Assembly (NCBI GenBank): GCA_030770545.1
Contig: CM061102.1
Coordinates: forward strand, 8,979,501-9,043,500
DNA: 64,000 bases
Origin: Macropodus opercularis
Lineage: Eukaryota > Chordata > Actinopteri > Anabantiformes > Osphronemidae
Direction: 5' to 3'
Position 1 is the stretch's first letter; every line of letters begins with the position of its first letter. Under the pieces are notes generated by a model. That model searched no databases and was not told where the DNA came from. It saw only the letters and a list, made by a program, of their open reading frames with translations. The translations under genes were made by a program, and so were the position numbers. Positions 50,135 to 63,137 of the stretch are shown here, in pieces.

Positions 50135-53100
50135 TCCATGCTTTAATAATCTGCAATCAGGACTTATTTTAACTGCCATTGTTTACTGAGTTGAAACCTG
50201 AGGTGGTGAAACTTCCTCTTCCTCTCTGTCTTAGGAATTTAATTTGCGTGCGCGTGTTTCTCCGAACTCAACTTGCTCTTCTGACAGTGATAAGATTCCT
50301 GCTGTGAGCAAATTGAATGCAACCCCTGCAGAGGGTGGAGCTACCTTTGTATTCATCGCTGGCATACAACCACCCCAGGACAGTAATTTCTGATCTGCAG
50401 ATATGAAATTAATTATCCGGCATCAGAGGGGCTGGCTATGGCAGCACTGTTGTCATTTACATACAGTAATTAGACTGGACAGCTGTTGGTGCTGCCATCC
50501 CAGAACTTGACGTCCCAACTCAACCCCTGGAGTCAGATCAACAAAATATTACCTGCTTCTTGGTGGCGATGTTAGGTGTTATGTTTAAGCATGGCGTGAA
50601 GTGACAGAGAGAGGACAGCGTGTAAAATCCACGAGCTGTCAGGATGTAAAGTGAAATCTTTTTTGCTTGGTCTGGAGATGGGAGGGAGCTGGGGGTGTTT
50701 CCAAGAGCATCTCACGTGTGAAAGGTGTGAACAGACGTTGTTAAGCTAGTGACAAGACATCCAGGAAAGACATTCTCCTTTGATAGCAGCTTACTGTGTG
50801 TACAAAATGCTACAAGGAGCAAACATGCCACAGCTCAGAGCAGCTTCTATTTTTAGTTGTGGAGGTAAAATTGCAAACGATTAACTTTTTTTATAGCCAG
50901 TCCTGTGTGTCACCATTTATACAAGCCCACACTAATTTCAAATTGGTGACCAGACCTGCTCCTGGACACCAACATCAGGCCCAGTATCCCTGACCTTGAA
51001 TCAGTCACATCAATTTAAAGGGCAAAGATATAAACCTCTGCCCATTCTCTGTGTGTAAGCCGAGTTCAAGCTCGCTCAGTCCAAAATGGCCAGGGATCTC
51101 ACTATCTTTTCTAAGCCGGGCCAGAAATCTCATGGTTTTATGACAGAGGTAAACCTGGCCTTCATAAATACTTAATACACTGCTTTCTTCCAGCTGCCAA
51201 AGGGAGCAGAAGAAGCTCGGAGCAAAAGCGAGTTGGGTAAGGACAGAAGTAGATATTTTGACAGATAAGTGAAAATAAGGTAAGAGGGATTGGAGTAAAC
51301 AACCGAGGCAACTGAAATGCGTTCCTCACACAAAAGAGCATCTGTTTTGCAAAGGGCCGCAGAGGTTAAATGGACGTGAAAGCAGGGGTTTAAATGACGC
51401 TTCCCTTATTTGTGCAGGTGTACGTTATGTTTGGCTCTTTCATTCAGTACGTGCATATGCAGCGTGTGCCGACGTGTAACCGATGTGCTGTAAAGTGGTG
51501 GCAAAAAGTGAGCTGCACAGTACTCGTTCGATTAAGAAGCAGCAACATCACAGCCTCATCGGTTCTATTTTCAGCCGAGGCAAAGCGTTGCCTTTGCAGA
51601 GTATATGTAGTGTCAAATGTTAGCATAATCCCTCTTTAAATATAAACCCAACCAATGGTAAGGCAGGATTAGCAGTCAGCCACACGCTCGCGGCCGAATG
51701 TTTTTTAAGTTAAATGTCATGAAAGCATAAGGTCTGAGAAATCTGACTTTTTTTGTTGCTATCCATCTGAGATGCAGGAGAAATGCACCTGACTTCTTTT
51801 TTTTGACAGCAGGAAATTCATTTCATCCAGGCTGAGAGCAGAATGATCTCATGCTAAGGTGGTATTCATGAGGGAAATCAGAGTAATCACTGCTGCCACC
51901 AAAAACTCCCAAATTCCCCAAATCAACATGACACAGTGTGATTTTCTAATGTGTGGTGATGTCTTGACAGATACTATTCATTTAAGAGTGATTTGGGGAA
52001 ACGCGTCTCACCCCCGGGGGGGAGGGGGAGGATCTGCAAGACTCACTGAGCAGAAAGTGCTAGTCTTAAAAACAGCTCTTATCATTTGCCATGTCAGATT
52101 TACTTTGCTGATTTGCTCTTTTACCACAACTTCCAGTCAGAGCCCACACGACTGTAGCGGAGTTGACACTGAAGATCTCGCCTCAGAGCTGAGCTTTGAC
52201 TGGTCTAACATTTGAGCACATATTTTTGAAGAGCCCCTTAAACATGTATGACAGCTGAGAGTGATGAAAGTGTGGACTGAGTATTTTAGCTGACACACAG
52301 TCACATCACACTGTCTTTAACCGTTTAGGGTTAGGTGGGTAAAAATAGATGCACCCTCTTTATGGGCACATATATACTCAGATATATTTTTCATATTAAT
52401 GTCAGACAGAATAGGAAATCATCTACAGAGGAGGACTTTTTTCAGTTGTCATTGACAGTTGTTTGGTCTGATAATTTACTGTAGTTCTTTTGAGCTACAC
52501 TATTTCTAATGTCCTTTGTAAATGTTCTTAGAAAAAAAATCCTTTCTGTATAAAAGTAAATAAGCAATACTTAATTTGCCAAAATGCAAAAGTATAGAAT
52601 GACGGCTCAGCTTGTGGCCCACAGCAGCTCAGTGAATCCATGGCAACATTATACTTCAAGCTCAATAACATAGATAAGTAGCGTAGAATCAATTCAGAGC
52701 AATTTCAAAATGCACTTTAAGGTTGTGCAAACACACACACGCACGCAAACATGCTGCACATGTGCCATTTATCTGTGTGCTGTGTTTAATGAGCTCCTTT
52801 TTCATGCTCGTTTGCATCTCTGACTGTGATGCCATTATGTTGTCACCTCTTCTAAAAATAACCCTGAGCTAATCTTTTATCAATAAAAGAGAGGTACAGG
52901 CTGGGAGAGACAGGACCGTTAATCTTAGGTGCCGTTACAGTAATTGGCTACAATGTGCTTTATATACATTTACAAACAGAGAAATGTGCACGGCACCATT
53001 AACCGGTCTCTCAGTCCTTCGGCTCCGTAGTAATAGTGTATATCTTTCTTCCTCATGCGAGCATCTATTGATGAACAGGTTCTTTGAGGTGCGCTGAGTC

Positions 53101-54170
53101 TTTATCTGCCCACTGATCAGCGTGAATCTTATCTGGCTTGTTATGTTTTCCTACCAATAGCCTCATTATAATGGCGAGAGGCAGGGATGAGACATGTGCT
53201 TGAGTGTGATCTACACATCCTCTGTTCCCTATTAAGAGTGCAATGGATTTCCTATACAGTCACATGGATGAGAGCCGGGTTTAAAGGGAGGATGTGGCCA
53301 GGAGTGGATGAGATGGCGCCGTCGCAGTGAGGCTAATGCAGCTGGATGCGGGAGGTGGTTAAAACGAATTACGCGCTCATGCACAGAAAGGAAACAACGT
53401 GCGGCGACGTGGAGAGGAAACGTGTCGTGTTGATTCGACTGCTGGGGGTGAGGGTGACGCAGAGGGGGAGGAAAGTGGAGACGGTAGTGAGAGAACTGTG
53501 TTTTGTCCTCTGGAGACATTTGTTTAAATGCTGATTTGTACAGTATCACCTGTTTATTATAAGCACGTGCCTGAACTTTTATTTCACTCTTTATCACTTT
53601 TCTGCTCAGGAAGTAACTTTGCTCAACATTGGCCCTTCTCTAATCATTAGCCAAACATGGCAACCAAACAGAAGGAGATCGTATTCAAGGTTGACTAAAT
53701 TCTTAGTTTTTAAGATGCATATTTACTGAAGCATGCAGCTGAATGAAATTCTCCTTTCAAATAAACACTCTCTGTGATCTATCATCTGTCCTTGCTGCAT
53801 CTTGCAGGCGCAGGGATTTCTGGCAATAATTTGGATTGTAATTTAGCTATCTGGCGTCTCGCACTGGTAAAGGTGAAGTCACACAATGAAATAGTCATTT
53901 GTTATTCTTATGCCACTCAATTGTCTCTATCTGTGATTATGAGCAACGGCAAATACCAAAATAATAGGTGCTGGCATGAAAATGTTAGCGTTACCATTTC
54001 AGTTTTAATTTCAGCCATTTTGAGTAAAGCGTATAGTGTAGTTTAGGGTGTTTATCAAAACACAAAGAAAACTGTAATGAATGCTTTTCAAAATACCACA
54101 ATGTAAACAGACGCAACATTTTGTAAAAAAAAAAACAAAAATCTGACTTAGCAAAACAGACGCGACTCAC

Positions 54171-54197
54171 CTCGAACTTTGCCTTTTGAAGCCATCA
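54171..54197 (-). CDS. cadm2: cadm2 27-nt microexon (between signal peptide and Ig1)
   Basis: Nine codons' worth of sequence, phase 1 at both ends, encode (x)MASKGKVR(G). They are bounded by ...gattccag upstream and gtgagtcg downstream on the minus strand. One annotated form of mammalian CADM2 has a short insert of the same length and pattern (AAASKNKVKG) just before the mature Ig1 domain; the shared features are A-S-K-x-K-V-K/R-G. Including it adds a small basic linker at the N-terminus of Ig1; skipping it keeps the frame. The intron just upstream of the acceptor is C/T-rich and the downstream intron has an 11-U run, both usual around regulated microexons. The exon carries an internal ATG, but no signal peptide would follow it, so it is unlikely to be a start. 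Identification rests on the insert match plus both splice sites. Confidence 0.85.
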
Positions 54198-54696
54198 CTG
54201 GAATCACCAAGTAGACGAGGGGTTGGATGGACAGCGAGGGAGGCAGAAGCCAGAACCCAGACAGCAAGCGGGACAAAAAACACAAGACAGAGCGTCTGAT
54301 TAGATCACTGGGGGACGGGCAGTATGCGCGTATCCGCCACCTCCATGCAGAAACAGCACTGCCTTTATCTAGACTGTCAATCACGAGTACTGAGACCTTC
54401 TGATCGTTCAACCCTGAACAGCGATCGTCCTGATTTAGCTCATCAGCAAATTAAGACCTTAAAGTGTCGCGCCTTTTAATTAGAAGCTTCCCATCGCGTA
54501 TAGCATGCAAGGTAGCTCGTTGCTTCCTAATGAGCGAGCAGGAGCCATAAGGACATGGACATACAGTAGATATCACGCTGTCCATTAATATGGACTGTGC
54601 TTCAGTTGGTTCAGTCCAGATTTGAGGAACATTTTACGGCAGAAGTTTAGTGATGCACATATGAGGTTTTATGTGGGTGTGACAGAGGCGATGATT

Positions 54697-54717
54697 TGTG
54701 TGTGTGTGTGTGTGTGT
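54697..54717. repeat. (TG)10 microsatellite
   Basis: A pure TG run about 500 bp upstream (in transcript sense) of the microexon. Confidence 0.95.
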
Positions 54718-57036
54718 AGCCTGGCTCGCACACACTAGTGCACGACCATATTATGTTGTGAATGACAGCACTGTAATCAGCGAGGAGGTGCGCAGACAGA
54801 ACTGTCGTCGCGGAGCGGGTGTGCTATAATATGGCAGGCTTCAGCGGAAACCGCACGGGCCAAATATATAGACTTGTAGAAAAACAAAAGGGAACCACAA
54901 CAGAGGATCTCACCAACAACAAGGGCATCGCCTCTTTGACATCCTGTCGGCAAAACCACAGACAAGAGCCAAGCACACAGCACAGGCTGTCTATTAGCGC
55001 GCACGCGTGCCTGTGTGGTTGCGAGCGAATCTCCAGGGAGCGACTCTTATGCTTCACACACACTGCTTTGCCAAATTGATGGATCTATTGGAATGCCTCC
55101 AGTGAGCCTGAAAACCTGCACGGCACTAAAAGAGAACGGCAACGGAGGAACAAAGGGAATCTATCCGCAGGTGTCGAGTCTGCCGGCTACAGAAATGATT
55201 GTGTTTTCTTTTCGATTAGAGATTTATAAATGATTGTCTTCGTACAGAGCAGTACAGATGTTCCCATTTTGGCTGGTTATCATAATGTAAATGGGTTCGT
55301 CAGAGAAGCAGCAGGTGAAAACTCTGACCACGCTTTCAACGTTCACACACATTTTGGCTGACGAGGAGGGATAAATATGTTTGGACGGTCCTGGTTCGCA
55401 GCTTGCCACGGTGCAAGATGGACGGAGCGAGGAAGCAAGAAAGACGATGATTCTCTTTAATTACTGCACCTTCTAACTACATTCACTCACACTTTTAGGC
55501 TGCAGCATCATCATATCATCTGTGGCATGAGTGTTACACGTGCACACTGTGTTGCCGGTCAAGAGAGAGCTGGGCCGCCGGAGAAACAGGGCAGCTAATG
55601 TCACATCTCCACCAACACCGCTTTCTACATGATACTGATGGCTTTGTGAAATATTCCCTCAGTAAAGTCTGACCTCGCTCTATTCTTACCTTTCATCCCT
55701 GCTGTCAAGGTATGAGCTTCCTGTCACAACTGCAGCTCTGTGATCTCTCTCAGTCAATGCCCATGAAAAAAAAAGACATACAGGAGAGGAAAGAAGAAAA
55801 AAAACCCACATATATGTTTTTACCACCATTCGCTCAACAACAGCTGTGTATATATGCACACAGCTGGATGGGGGTGGGAGATAAGAAAAGAGAAAAAAGT
55901 GGTGGGAGTCTCATTCACTACACTCGCTCCACTTGTATTTCTGAGTATTACTGTTACCAGGCAACCAACACAACAGTTGGGTAAGTCCTGGCAAGCTTAA
56001 ATTGAATAAAACACTTTTGAGTCTGCTCTCCTATTTCCCCATTTTGCCATGCCATGAGCAGAGTATTCCTAATCAATTACACAATGGCCACCTATCACAC
56101 GCTGTCAATAGTCCTGATTAGACAGAATTCACTGAAATGCATAAAAAACTGGAGCTTGAATAGGATCAGATTCGACTGTTTTTCTGCGCTGCCCCGTTCT
56201 CTTCCACCGCCGCAGCAGTGAATTCAGCGGTTTCTGCGTCTGTCGGACGTGTAACCAGGCAGTTGTTGGCTCAATTGATAGCAGGTTCGCGTTTCGTCCC
56301 GGCTGCTGTGCCGTGAGTCGCATATCTTCTCCCAAAGAGCACTTTGCGCAGCTTTAAATTAATTTGGTGATATTTTGAGTGTGCAAATAAGACTGTCGAC
56401 TGAATGTCATCTTCACCTTGACTTTAAAAACCCGTGTCCCACTGACATTTGGAGGGAGAGCTCTCTGAGTCAGCTGGAGTTGGATGTGTCCTGTGGGCGA
56501 GAAACGGGCCACATCTGCAGCCTGTTACAGAAACGAAAACAGACCCTCGCCTAGAAACCCGTCTGACATTTATACACAGCACCGTCGCGGATGCCTGGTG
56601 GTTAATACCTTAAAACATGGCTTTGTCTTTTTAAAGTGTGCATGAAGAGCAGGCTTGAGGCTGTTAGTAGAAGCGCTGTGCGTATGACTGTACGGTGAAC
56701 GGAAAAGCTCTGAGTTGCAAGCATGTACTTCATCTCTGTAACTGTCAGTGGGGAGCCATCATAAATAAGCCGTGTGATAGTTCATACAGACACCACCTAC
56801 TGTTGACACACTCGCACACACCCGCAGACACACAAACAGTAGCAGTGATCATAGTATTTCCTTAGGGTGTGAGTCTCCTGGGAGGACATGTGTTCTCTCG
56901 CGACATCCTTCCTGTTTACCTCTCCTCTCCCCGTCCCCGTTCGTCTCCTTTCAACATGCGCTCATTCAGGCGTTTGTCTCACCTGCGTTTTCCAATTCAC
57001 AATACTCCACCATTAACCATTTCTTCACCCGTAGAA

Positions 57037-57049
57037 CCCCCCCCCCCCC
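57037..57049. repeat. C13 homopolymer
   Basis: Thirteen consecutive C on the plus strand in upstream intron sequence. Confidence 0.95.
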
Positions 57050-60000
57050 ACATTGTCTTCTTCTACCCCCTTGGGCTACCTTTTTCGCAGCGGCAGATAT
57101 AGTCAGTGTTGCAGCAAAAGGGCCCATGGAGATGGATGTGTGCAGCGCGGCTCTCTGAGCTGCCACGTGGCTTGATGGAGAGTTTAGCTTATCTTTCGTA
57201 CAGCAGCAGCTGCTTTGCCGTATGTCTGATGTACTCCAGGCCCTTGGAACCTGACCAATAATCCACCGGTGAGCAGATTGCTGTAAAACCTTAACGCACG
57301 CTTTGTCACCTTATGACTTGTCTGTACATGGAGGCGTCAACCAGGCGAACAAACATGAGCATACGGGATATTTTACATACTCAACGAGTCCTTCGTTGTT
57401 TTAATTTAAGGAGACTAATCAGCACCGAAATCATTCACAATGAACACAAACAAATGTGTATAAATCAGTTTTGATTCAGTCGCAAATGTATTTAAATCTT
57501 ATTTGATTTAGCATAGCTTTTGCTAAGGGCCGCAATTCATCTCAGCGTAATAAAGGGGATGGTAAACAGTGTTAATAGATGGAATCAGGCTTACTTAACT
57601 CAGCTTATTGCCACCACACTGCCTGCTTTATTAGATCTGTCTACCACGTCCTTGTTTTCTCATATTACAGGGGGGGCACACATCTGTTTGTTTTGTCATT
57701 TAATCTAGCATATTTGATTTCCACTCCTTAACACAATTACGCACACATACCCTGTCCGTGGTACAATCATCTGCTCAGAAAAGCCGAACACCCACAGAGA
57801 CGGGGGCGCATGCACAGAGGCACACGGTGATCACACATGCGCCGCTTCGTAACAGTTGGCTCGTCTTCTCTACGCCAGGGTTTATGGTTTCCCAGGCCTT
57901 TTTTGTTTTAGTTTGAAAATCACCAAATCTTGCAAATCGCCATAACCAGATGATATGTGAGCGGAGATCTGGTCCCCAGAGCTGCCTTGTAGTTTACTGT
58001 TCGGGTTTAAGGGCACAGTGACGTAGACGCAGAGTCAGTGGGTTCATCGCTGCTGATAGATCAGGTCTGAATATGTCCGTGTCTATTCAGCTTGAATGTT
58101 ACCGCCTCATTACATGGCTGTTATCAGGACGGACGATGTGGAGTAGCGGGGTAATGGGGTCAGTGGGCTGCCGTCAGCTCTCAGACATTCGGTTGGGTTC
58201 AGAGTACAAAAGTACAAAACGGCATTTGATATAATATTTTTATAATATGTCACCAACGTACTTCCTTACAGTGATTATTATTTAAGCCATCTTAAGGCGC
58301 ATGGTAGGTGCAGTTCAGCGGCTCCAAGAGGACAGTTAAGTGACAACCGATGTCAGTCCCTTAATGGAGTAATAACACTTAAAGCAAATGATCAAACGAT
58401 GAACAACAATGTCAAATTTCCACAGTAAGTTCCGGCACTGATACAGACTGGGTATGAACATCTGCTACACAATTAGAACCTAGTCTGTTCGGTAGAGGTG
58501 GCAGGTGCGAACCATTAATTATTTATAATAAGTTGTAGCAGGGAAAATAAAACACTTTATTCTTTTATTCCCTGCTCCTTGAATTCAGAGTCGTACGTTC
58601 TGACAGAACAGTTCTAACACTGCGCGCACCACAGTGTTAACACAGTACACAGGTAATATATTAGACGGAGGGTTCAGTGACAGTTGCCTGGTGGTTTTAA
58701 TGTCAGGACATTTTGTTTTACACCCCCTCTGTCTCTTGACTTCACAGCAGCTCTATAAGAAAGGTCACAGCAGTGCACAATACCACAACAACTACACGAC
58801 CTTTCTATACACAAAATGCTCACTTGGGATGCAACAATTGCGCAACGCATGCGATTCTACAAAGTGCATTAGCATACATGTCACAGGTCTAATTCACAGA
58901 ATGCACACCCACGCTGCCATATATCACACCAGCCCACACATCCAGCAGACCTCATCAGAAACAAGTGACACTATGCAGCATGTGCTCCACAAAATCCTGT
59001 ACTGATCTTATCCCCATGGTCAGAGGAGTTTCATATATCATTTTAATTAACTGGGACACTGCTAGACAAATGGTGAGCTTGGAACTATCAGTTTTATCAG
59101 GATGGAGAGCAGTTCTGAGATATTAAACATCAAAGATTTGACATCCCAGATGGCAAAAAAAACACATTTTATTAAACGGCTTGCTTTTAAACCTGTAGGC
59201 TCTGAAGGACAGAACCAGGACCACGAACTCACTCACATTTGGACTTATTTCGTACAGCGACTTGCTGCTCACCCCACGTGTAAATTGTCTCTACAGCAGA
59301 TACGAATGTGACTGAATTGAATAATCTTATATCTGTGATTACAAGTTAAAACCTCCTTTTCACAAAAACGAAAGCTTTATCAAAACAAAAAACATTTGTT
59401 TAGTCTTTAACAAAATGACATTTTATGTATGAAGCCTGACCTGTAGCTTTATTTTTCGTACAAAAAAATCATAGTACAATGTTCTGCACAGATGAACCTA
59501 CTGTAACTGTATTTGATAAATATGACCATATTTAGAGCAAAAAGTCACATTCATAAAAATAAAAACCTTTATATTTAACACCTGACACCAAAAACATCTC
59601 ATTAATGTTTCCAAGCCGATAACTATAGCAACGATCCATCACCGAAATCTTCAGTCCACTCTCCTCTCATGTTACTGGGAGTGATGTACTATGCAATGTT
59701 TTTATTCATCACAGTGCAGTGGAAAATAGTGAGACGAAAAGCGCCGAGCAGAAGACAGAAGATAAAAGGCAAGTATAGGCTTGTCTATGGTGATCTCATA
59801 AAAACTGCCCTTTGACTGCAAAAAGCAAACACGGGAGCACGGACACGCCAGCACACACATCCAATAAAATTTTGCCATTTAAAGCCTTAGAGAAATTCCC
59901 CCGGGCTCGGGAAGCACATTTCAATTTCCACAGAACACCCAAGGGATATCGAAATAATGAATCTCAGCAACAGGAAAAAGTCAAACAGGAATTGCTATAG

Positions 60001-61018
60001 GATAATGGACGCACCTGAATGCAAACACGTGCGCACAAGAACACGTAGACCACACTCGCATGTCAAACAGGTGGTGCTGTTAGATGATGGACAGTCTGAG
60101 TACAGCCTATAACTCAGCAGATGCCTTTTTGTTTCCACTGCTTCTTCAAATGAATAGTTCATAAGGCGAAGTTAGGTTTTGATAGATGCCTCGGGGGTAA
60201 CAAATGGCTTCCTTCAGACCGGGCTTTGAAGGGGATGCGTTTGCCTGGTGACCAGCCTGTAATCTGCAGCCATTCGTCACAGGGTGAAGGGACAGTAGAT
60301 TCCCAAGGAAAACTTTCAGATAACACAATCTTCATTTTTTACCTTGTTCGGAGGTCAAATCCCTACAGGATAAGGAGTTATGTGGCAGCGGCATGTTCTC
60401 CTGCACCTCTGTTTAAGTCAAATATATGGCTTGTGGTATATTTCTGGGGGATTTTCTGTTTTCTGGCTTTATCCTTAGTGTTAGTGGTGCATCGCGTTGA
60501 GGAGGGAAGCTTTTATCCTCACAGGAAGGCAACACACAGCGTCTGGAAAATGCCTCCTCCCCTTGATGATGAGACTTTGATCAAAAATGTGTCATAGCAC
60601 TTTGCTCGAGTTGAATTATTCAAAGGTCAGTGAACAAAGGCATGTTTGTGCTGTGTTGCATTACAAAGGCTGGAATGATAGTAAATTGGCAAAGTGTTCC
60701 CCGTGTCTCTGCAGGAGAGTTGACCATTGAGCCCTAACCTCAAGGGACCATTTGGCATCAAACAGGGCAAACTCCCTGTGATTGTTAGCGCCTCAGTCAT
60801 CGAAAGGCTGTTACCTCATATTTCCAAGCCATCACCTTTAAATCCCTTTCTATTTATTGTGTTTCTGTGGATTTCCAGCAGGTTGAAAATAGAATAGACT
60901 TTTGACCGGCCGGAGTGAAAGACTAAGACTTCAGGAGCTCTGCAACCCTAATGAAAGCTGTGTTTGTGCTTAGAAGCAAAATAATCTGGGCCCTCTTGCA
61001 CATACATGCAGTTGTTTA

Positions 61019-61044
61019 TGTGTGTGTGTGTGTGTGTGTGTGTG
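61019..61044. repeat. (TG)13 microsatellite followed by G8
   Basis: A pure TG run, then GTT and a run of eight G. Confidence 0.95.
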
Positions 61045-62871
61045 GTTGGGGGGGGTCTTTGTAATGGTGGCATTAGTCAACCTCTAAGGGTAAAGTGTGG
61101 CAGCCTGTCTCAGTGGGCAGCAGTTCCCTTGATATAGAGGAGAAGCGAGTGAATAAAGGGCTCTGAGGCGCATGGGTTCACCCTACTTTCCACTACCACT
61201 ACCAGACTTTCTCCTCTGTCTGTTTCTCCAGACAATCAACAGATCTTTAGTGTTTGCTGCTGCTGCTGCAACACAGGACTCCTGTGGGAATCGAATCAGC
61301 TTCAGCTAAGCAGGTCCTCTGCTCCGTCTCCTGCTGCTGCTTCGTACAGTAGCTCATTGACGTCGTCTCTTCCTGCCTAATGTACAGTGCGGGCGCGTAG
61401 CCGTGACCCTTACGCCTCTGTTCTCTCAGCACCGTGTGTGCAATTCAAGCATTTCCTAAGTGTGTCATCTTCCGCTGTTACTTGCTCCTTGATTTCCGCT
61501 GCTGATGTTGGTCAGGGCTTTGTTGCGTTGACTCGTACCCATCGCCGTCGCTCTCAGTGCTGTCCATCTGCTTTGTCCTTTATTTTGTGTGGGTGTGTTT
61601 GCCTCATGCCAAGGTTTCCTGGCAGGAGTCCTGTCAGGTCGTCCTTGTAATGAGAATTTGCTTGCATTTGTTTTCTGCCACCCAACCAATCCGTTTAAAT
61701 CAATAACGGATGTGATGAATAAAAACAAAGATTGTCTACAATACAATTATTGAAGGAATAAATAAATATATCTGGGCCACGCTTTCATGTGTCAGCCTAC
61801 ATTTAGAATAAAAGCAAAACTTGTGTGAAAACGTCTTCACGTGACACATTTGACCTCATCTGGGTCATTTTGAGCAAATTGAATTCATTTCTTGTTACAA
61901 TTGAAAGTGTTACAATTGAACTACATAAATAAATAAAATTGCAACTTGTTTACTTTTTGTCTCCACTAAATCAAAGTTATCGCTTAACACAGGCACAGCG
62001 TGACGTGGTCACACCCTCCACAGTTCCTGTCCGTCTTTGCTTCTCTCTCAGCTCTTTGCCTTCTTCTCGTGCCCTGTCTTTCTCTCCCATTACAGAGCTG
62101 AAGCTTGGACACAGAAAATTGAACATTACTATCCTGGGATGTAGCTGCTGCCATCTGTTAAATGTCCACCCCCAACATCACAGTGCACCACACAATGAAT
62201 GCACCCAAACATCCCAATGCACAACGCTGCGCATTTGTGTGGGCAAGGACGTGTTGCTGAGCCTTTTCTCTTTCTCCTTCCGTTCACTGATTCCTGGACC
62301 CACTGAGTACAGGTACTGCAGTCACTTTCATAAAATGTCTTCTTGCTACTCTTGACGCTACGCAGGAAGTAAATCAGGACGTCTGGCAACATTAGTACTG
62401 TATATTACAGTGAATCACAATAACTGTACAACTAGGTGTCCGAGATGAAAACCTGCCACACAAACAGTTGCTACAGCAGAACAAGCGGGGTGAGCTCTGC
62501 ATTCTAGCAGACTGTGGTACCACTGTATGTACAGTCAGACCCCTACTCTCTGATGCTTCAAACCATATTAAGCAGAACAATTTTAACAAATTAGGCATTA
62601 GATGATGATCATCCGAAGAATAACGCTGTTAATACAAAGTGACAGCGTTTGTAGCTGGAACTCGCTATTTTGATGTGACCTGCTACTTGTGCTCAGATTC
62701 CCGTCTACTGACTGTTACGGTTCATATAAGACATACAGTAAAATCTGTGCATCCACCACATTCCATAAGATTCCCAAGAAAAAGCCAATTACTGTCCAGG
62801 GCAGGATTACGAGTTATCCACACAAATAATGAGGCAGATTGTCTATGTGCATTTCTGAAAAGCCTTAATGG

Positions 62872-62924
62872 TCTCTCTCTCAGTCTCTCTATCTCTCTCT
62901 CTAACACACACACACACACACACA
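62872..62924. repeat. Compound (TC)n-(CA)n microsatellite
   Basis: An interrupted TC tract (62872-62902) runs directly into a pure AC tract (62904-62924). Confidence 0.95.
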
Positions 62925-63114
62925 TGGCTGATTAGCAGTTGGCATTTTGTCTTGGCTATGTGCTAAATGAGAGCAGCAACATTACCATCTCAAAGATGCT
63001 CTCCTCGCCTAGTTAATGGTCAGGACACAATGGCTCCTCAAACACTTGATGGATCATTGAAGAATTATGCCATTTGGCTTCACGCCTTTGTGCTCACTTT
63101 GTGCGTTTAAAGGC

Positions 63115-63137
63115 GTGTGTGTGTGTGTGTGTGTGTG
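63115..63137. repeat. (GT)11 microsatellite
   Basis: A pure GT run near the window's right end. Confidence 0.95.

Larger units (their letters stand above)
45572..54170 (-). other. cadm2: cadm2 intron between microexon and Ig1 (8.6 kb)
   Basis: A phase-1 intron with a C16 run (46178-46193), a pyrimidine-rich strip on the plus strand (about 47310-47600), a decayed SINE candidate (49262-49440), a 9-bp tandem repeat (50099-50134), a G-rich patch (52011-52032) and, just after the microexon donor, a U11 run in the transcript. Confidence 0.88.
11105..54197 (-). other. cadm2: cadm2 gene, 3' ten coding exons (overview)
   Basis: Ten exons with GT/AG borders join in frame into about 417 codons that align from end to end with vertebrate CADM2: Ig-V, two further Ig domains, stalk, membrane helix and a tail ending EYFI. 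CADM proteins are neuronal type I adhesion molecules that bind each other across synaptic and axonal contacts through their Ig domains. CADM2 rather than CADM1, 3 or 4 is chosen from diagnostic stretches such as LRDNRIELVRASW, SLFTMPVRTAKAYLTVLG and GTYLTNEAKGADDAPDADTA. Intron lengths in transcript order are 8599, 9860, 3066, 7608, 397, 116, 1984, 9706 and 501 bp. The exon carrying the initiator and signal peptide was not found, so the gene is partial at its 5' end. Similarity to CADM2 is judged from knowledge of the family; no search was run. Confidence 0.96.

Noticed and set aside
54777..55004. Minus-strand frame with a leader-like hydrophobic stretch (LCAWLLSVVLPTGC) and a phase-1 GTGAGA donor, tempting as the missing cadm2 first exon
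   Set aside because: The apparent start at 55002-55004 is GTG, not ATG, and no in-frame ATG occurs before the upstream TAA. It does not resemble known CADM2 leaders.
56255..56340. tRNA-like words (TTGGCTCAATTGATAGCA, GGTTCGCGTTTCGTCC) followed by CTGCTGTGCCGTGAGTCGCA
   Set aside because: The A- and B-box-like words are adjacent instead of 30-60 nt apart and no cloverleaf forms. It may be a SINE scrap, but the evidence is too weak to call.
60226..60597. Plus-strand frame with one predicted membrane helix (WLVVYFWGIFCFLALSLVLVV)
   Set aside because: It starts at TTG (first ATG at 60235), is of chance length for a 64-kb window, and has no recognisable family or splice context.
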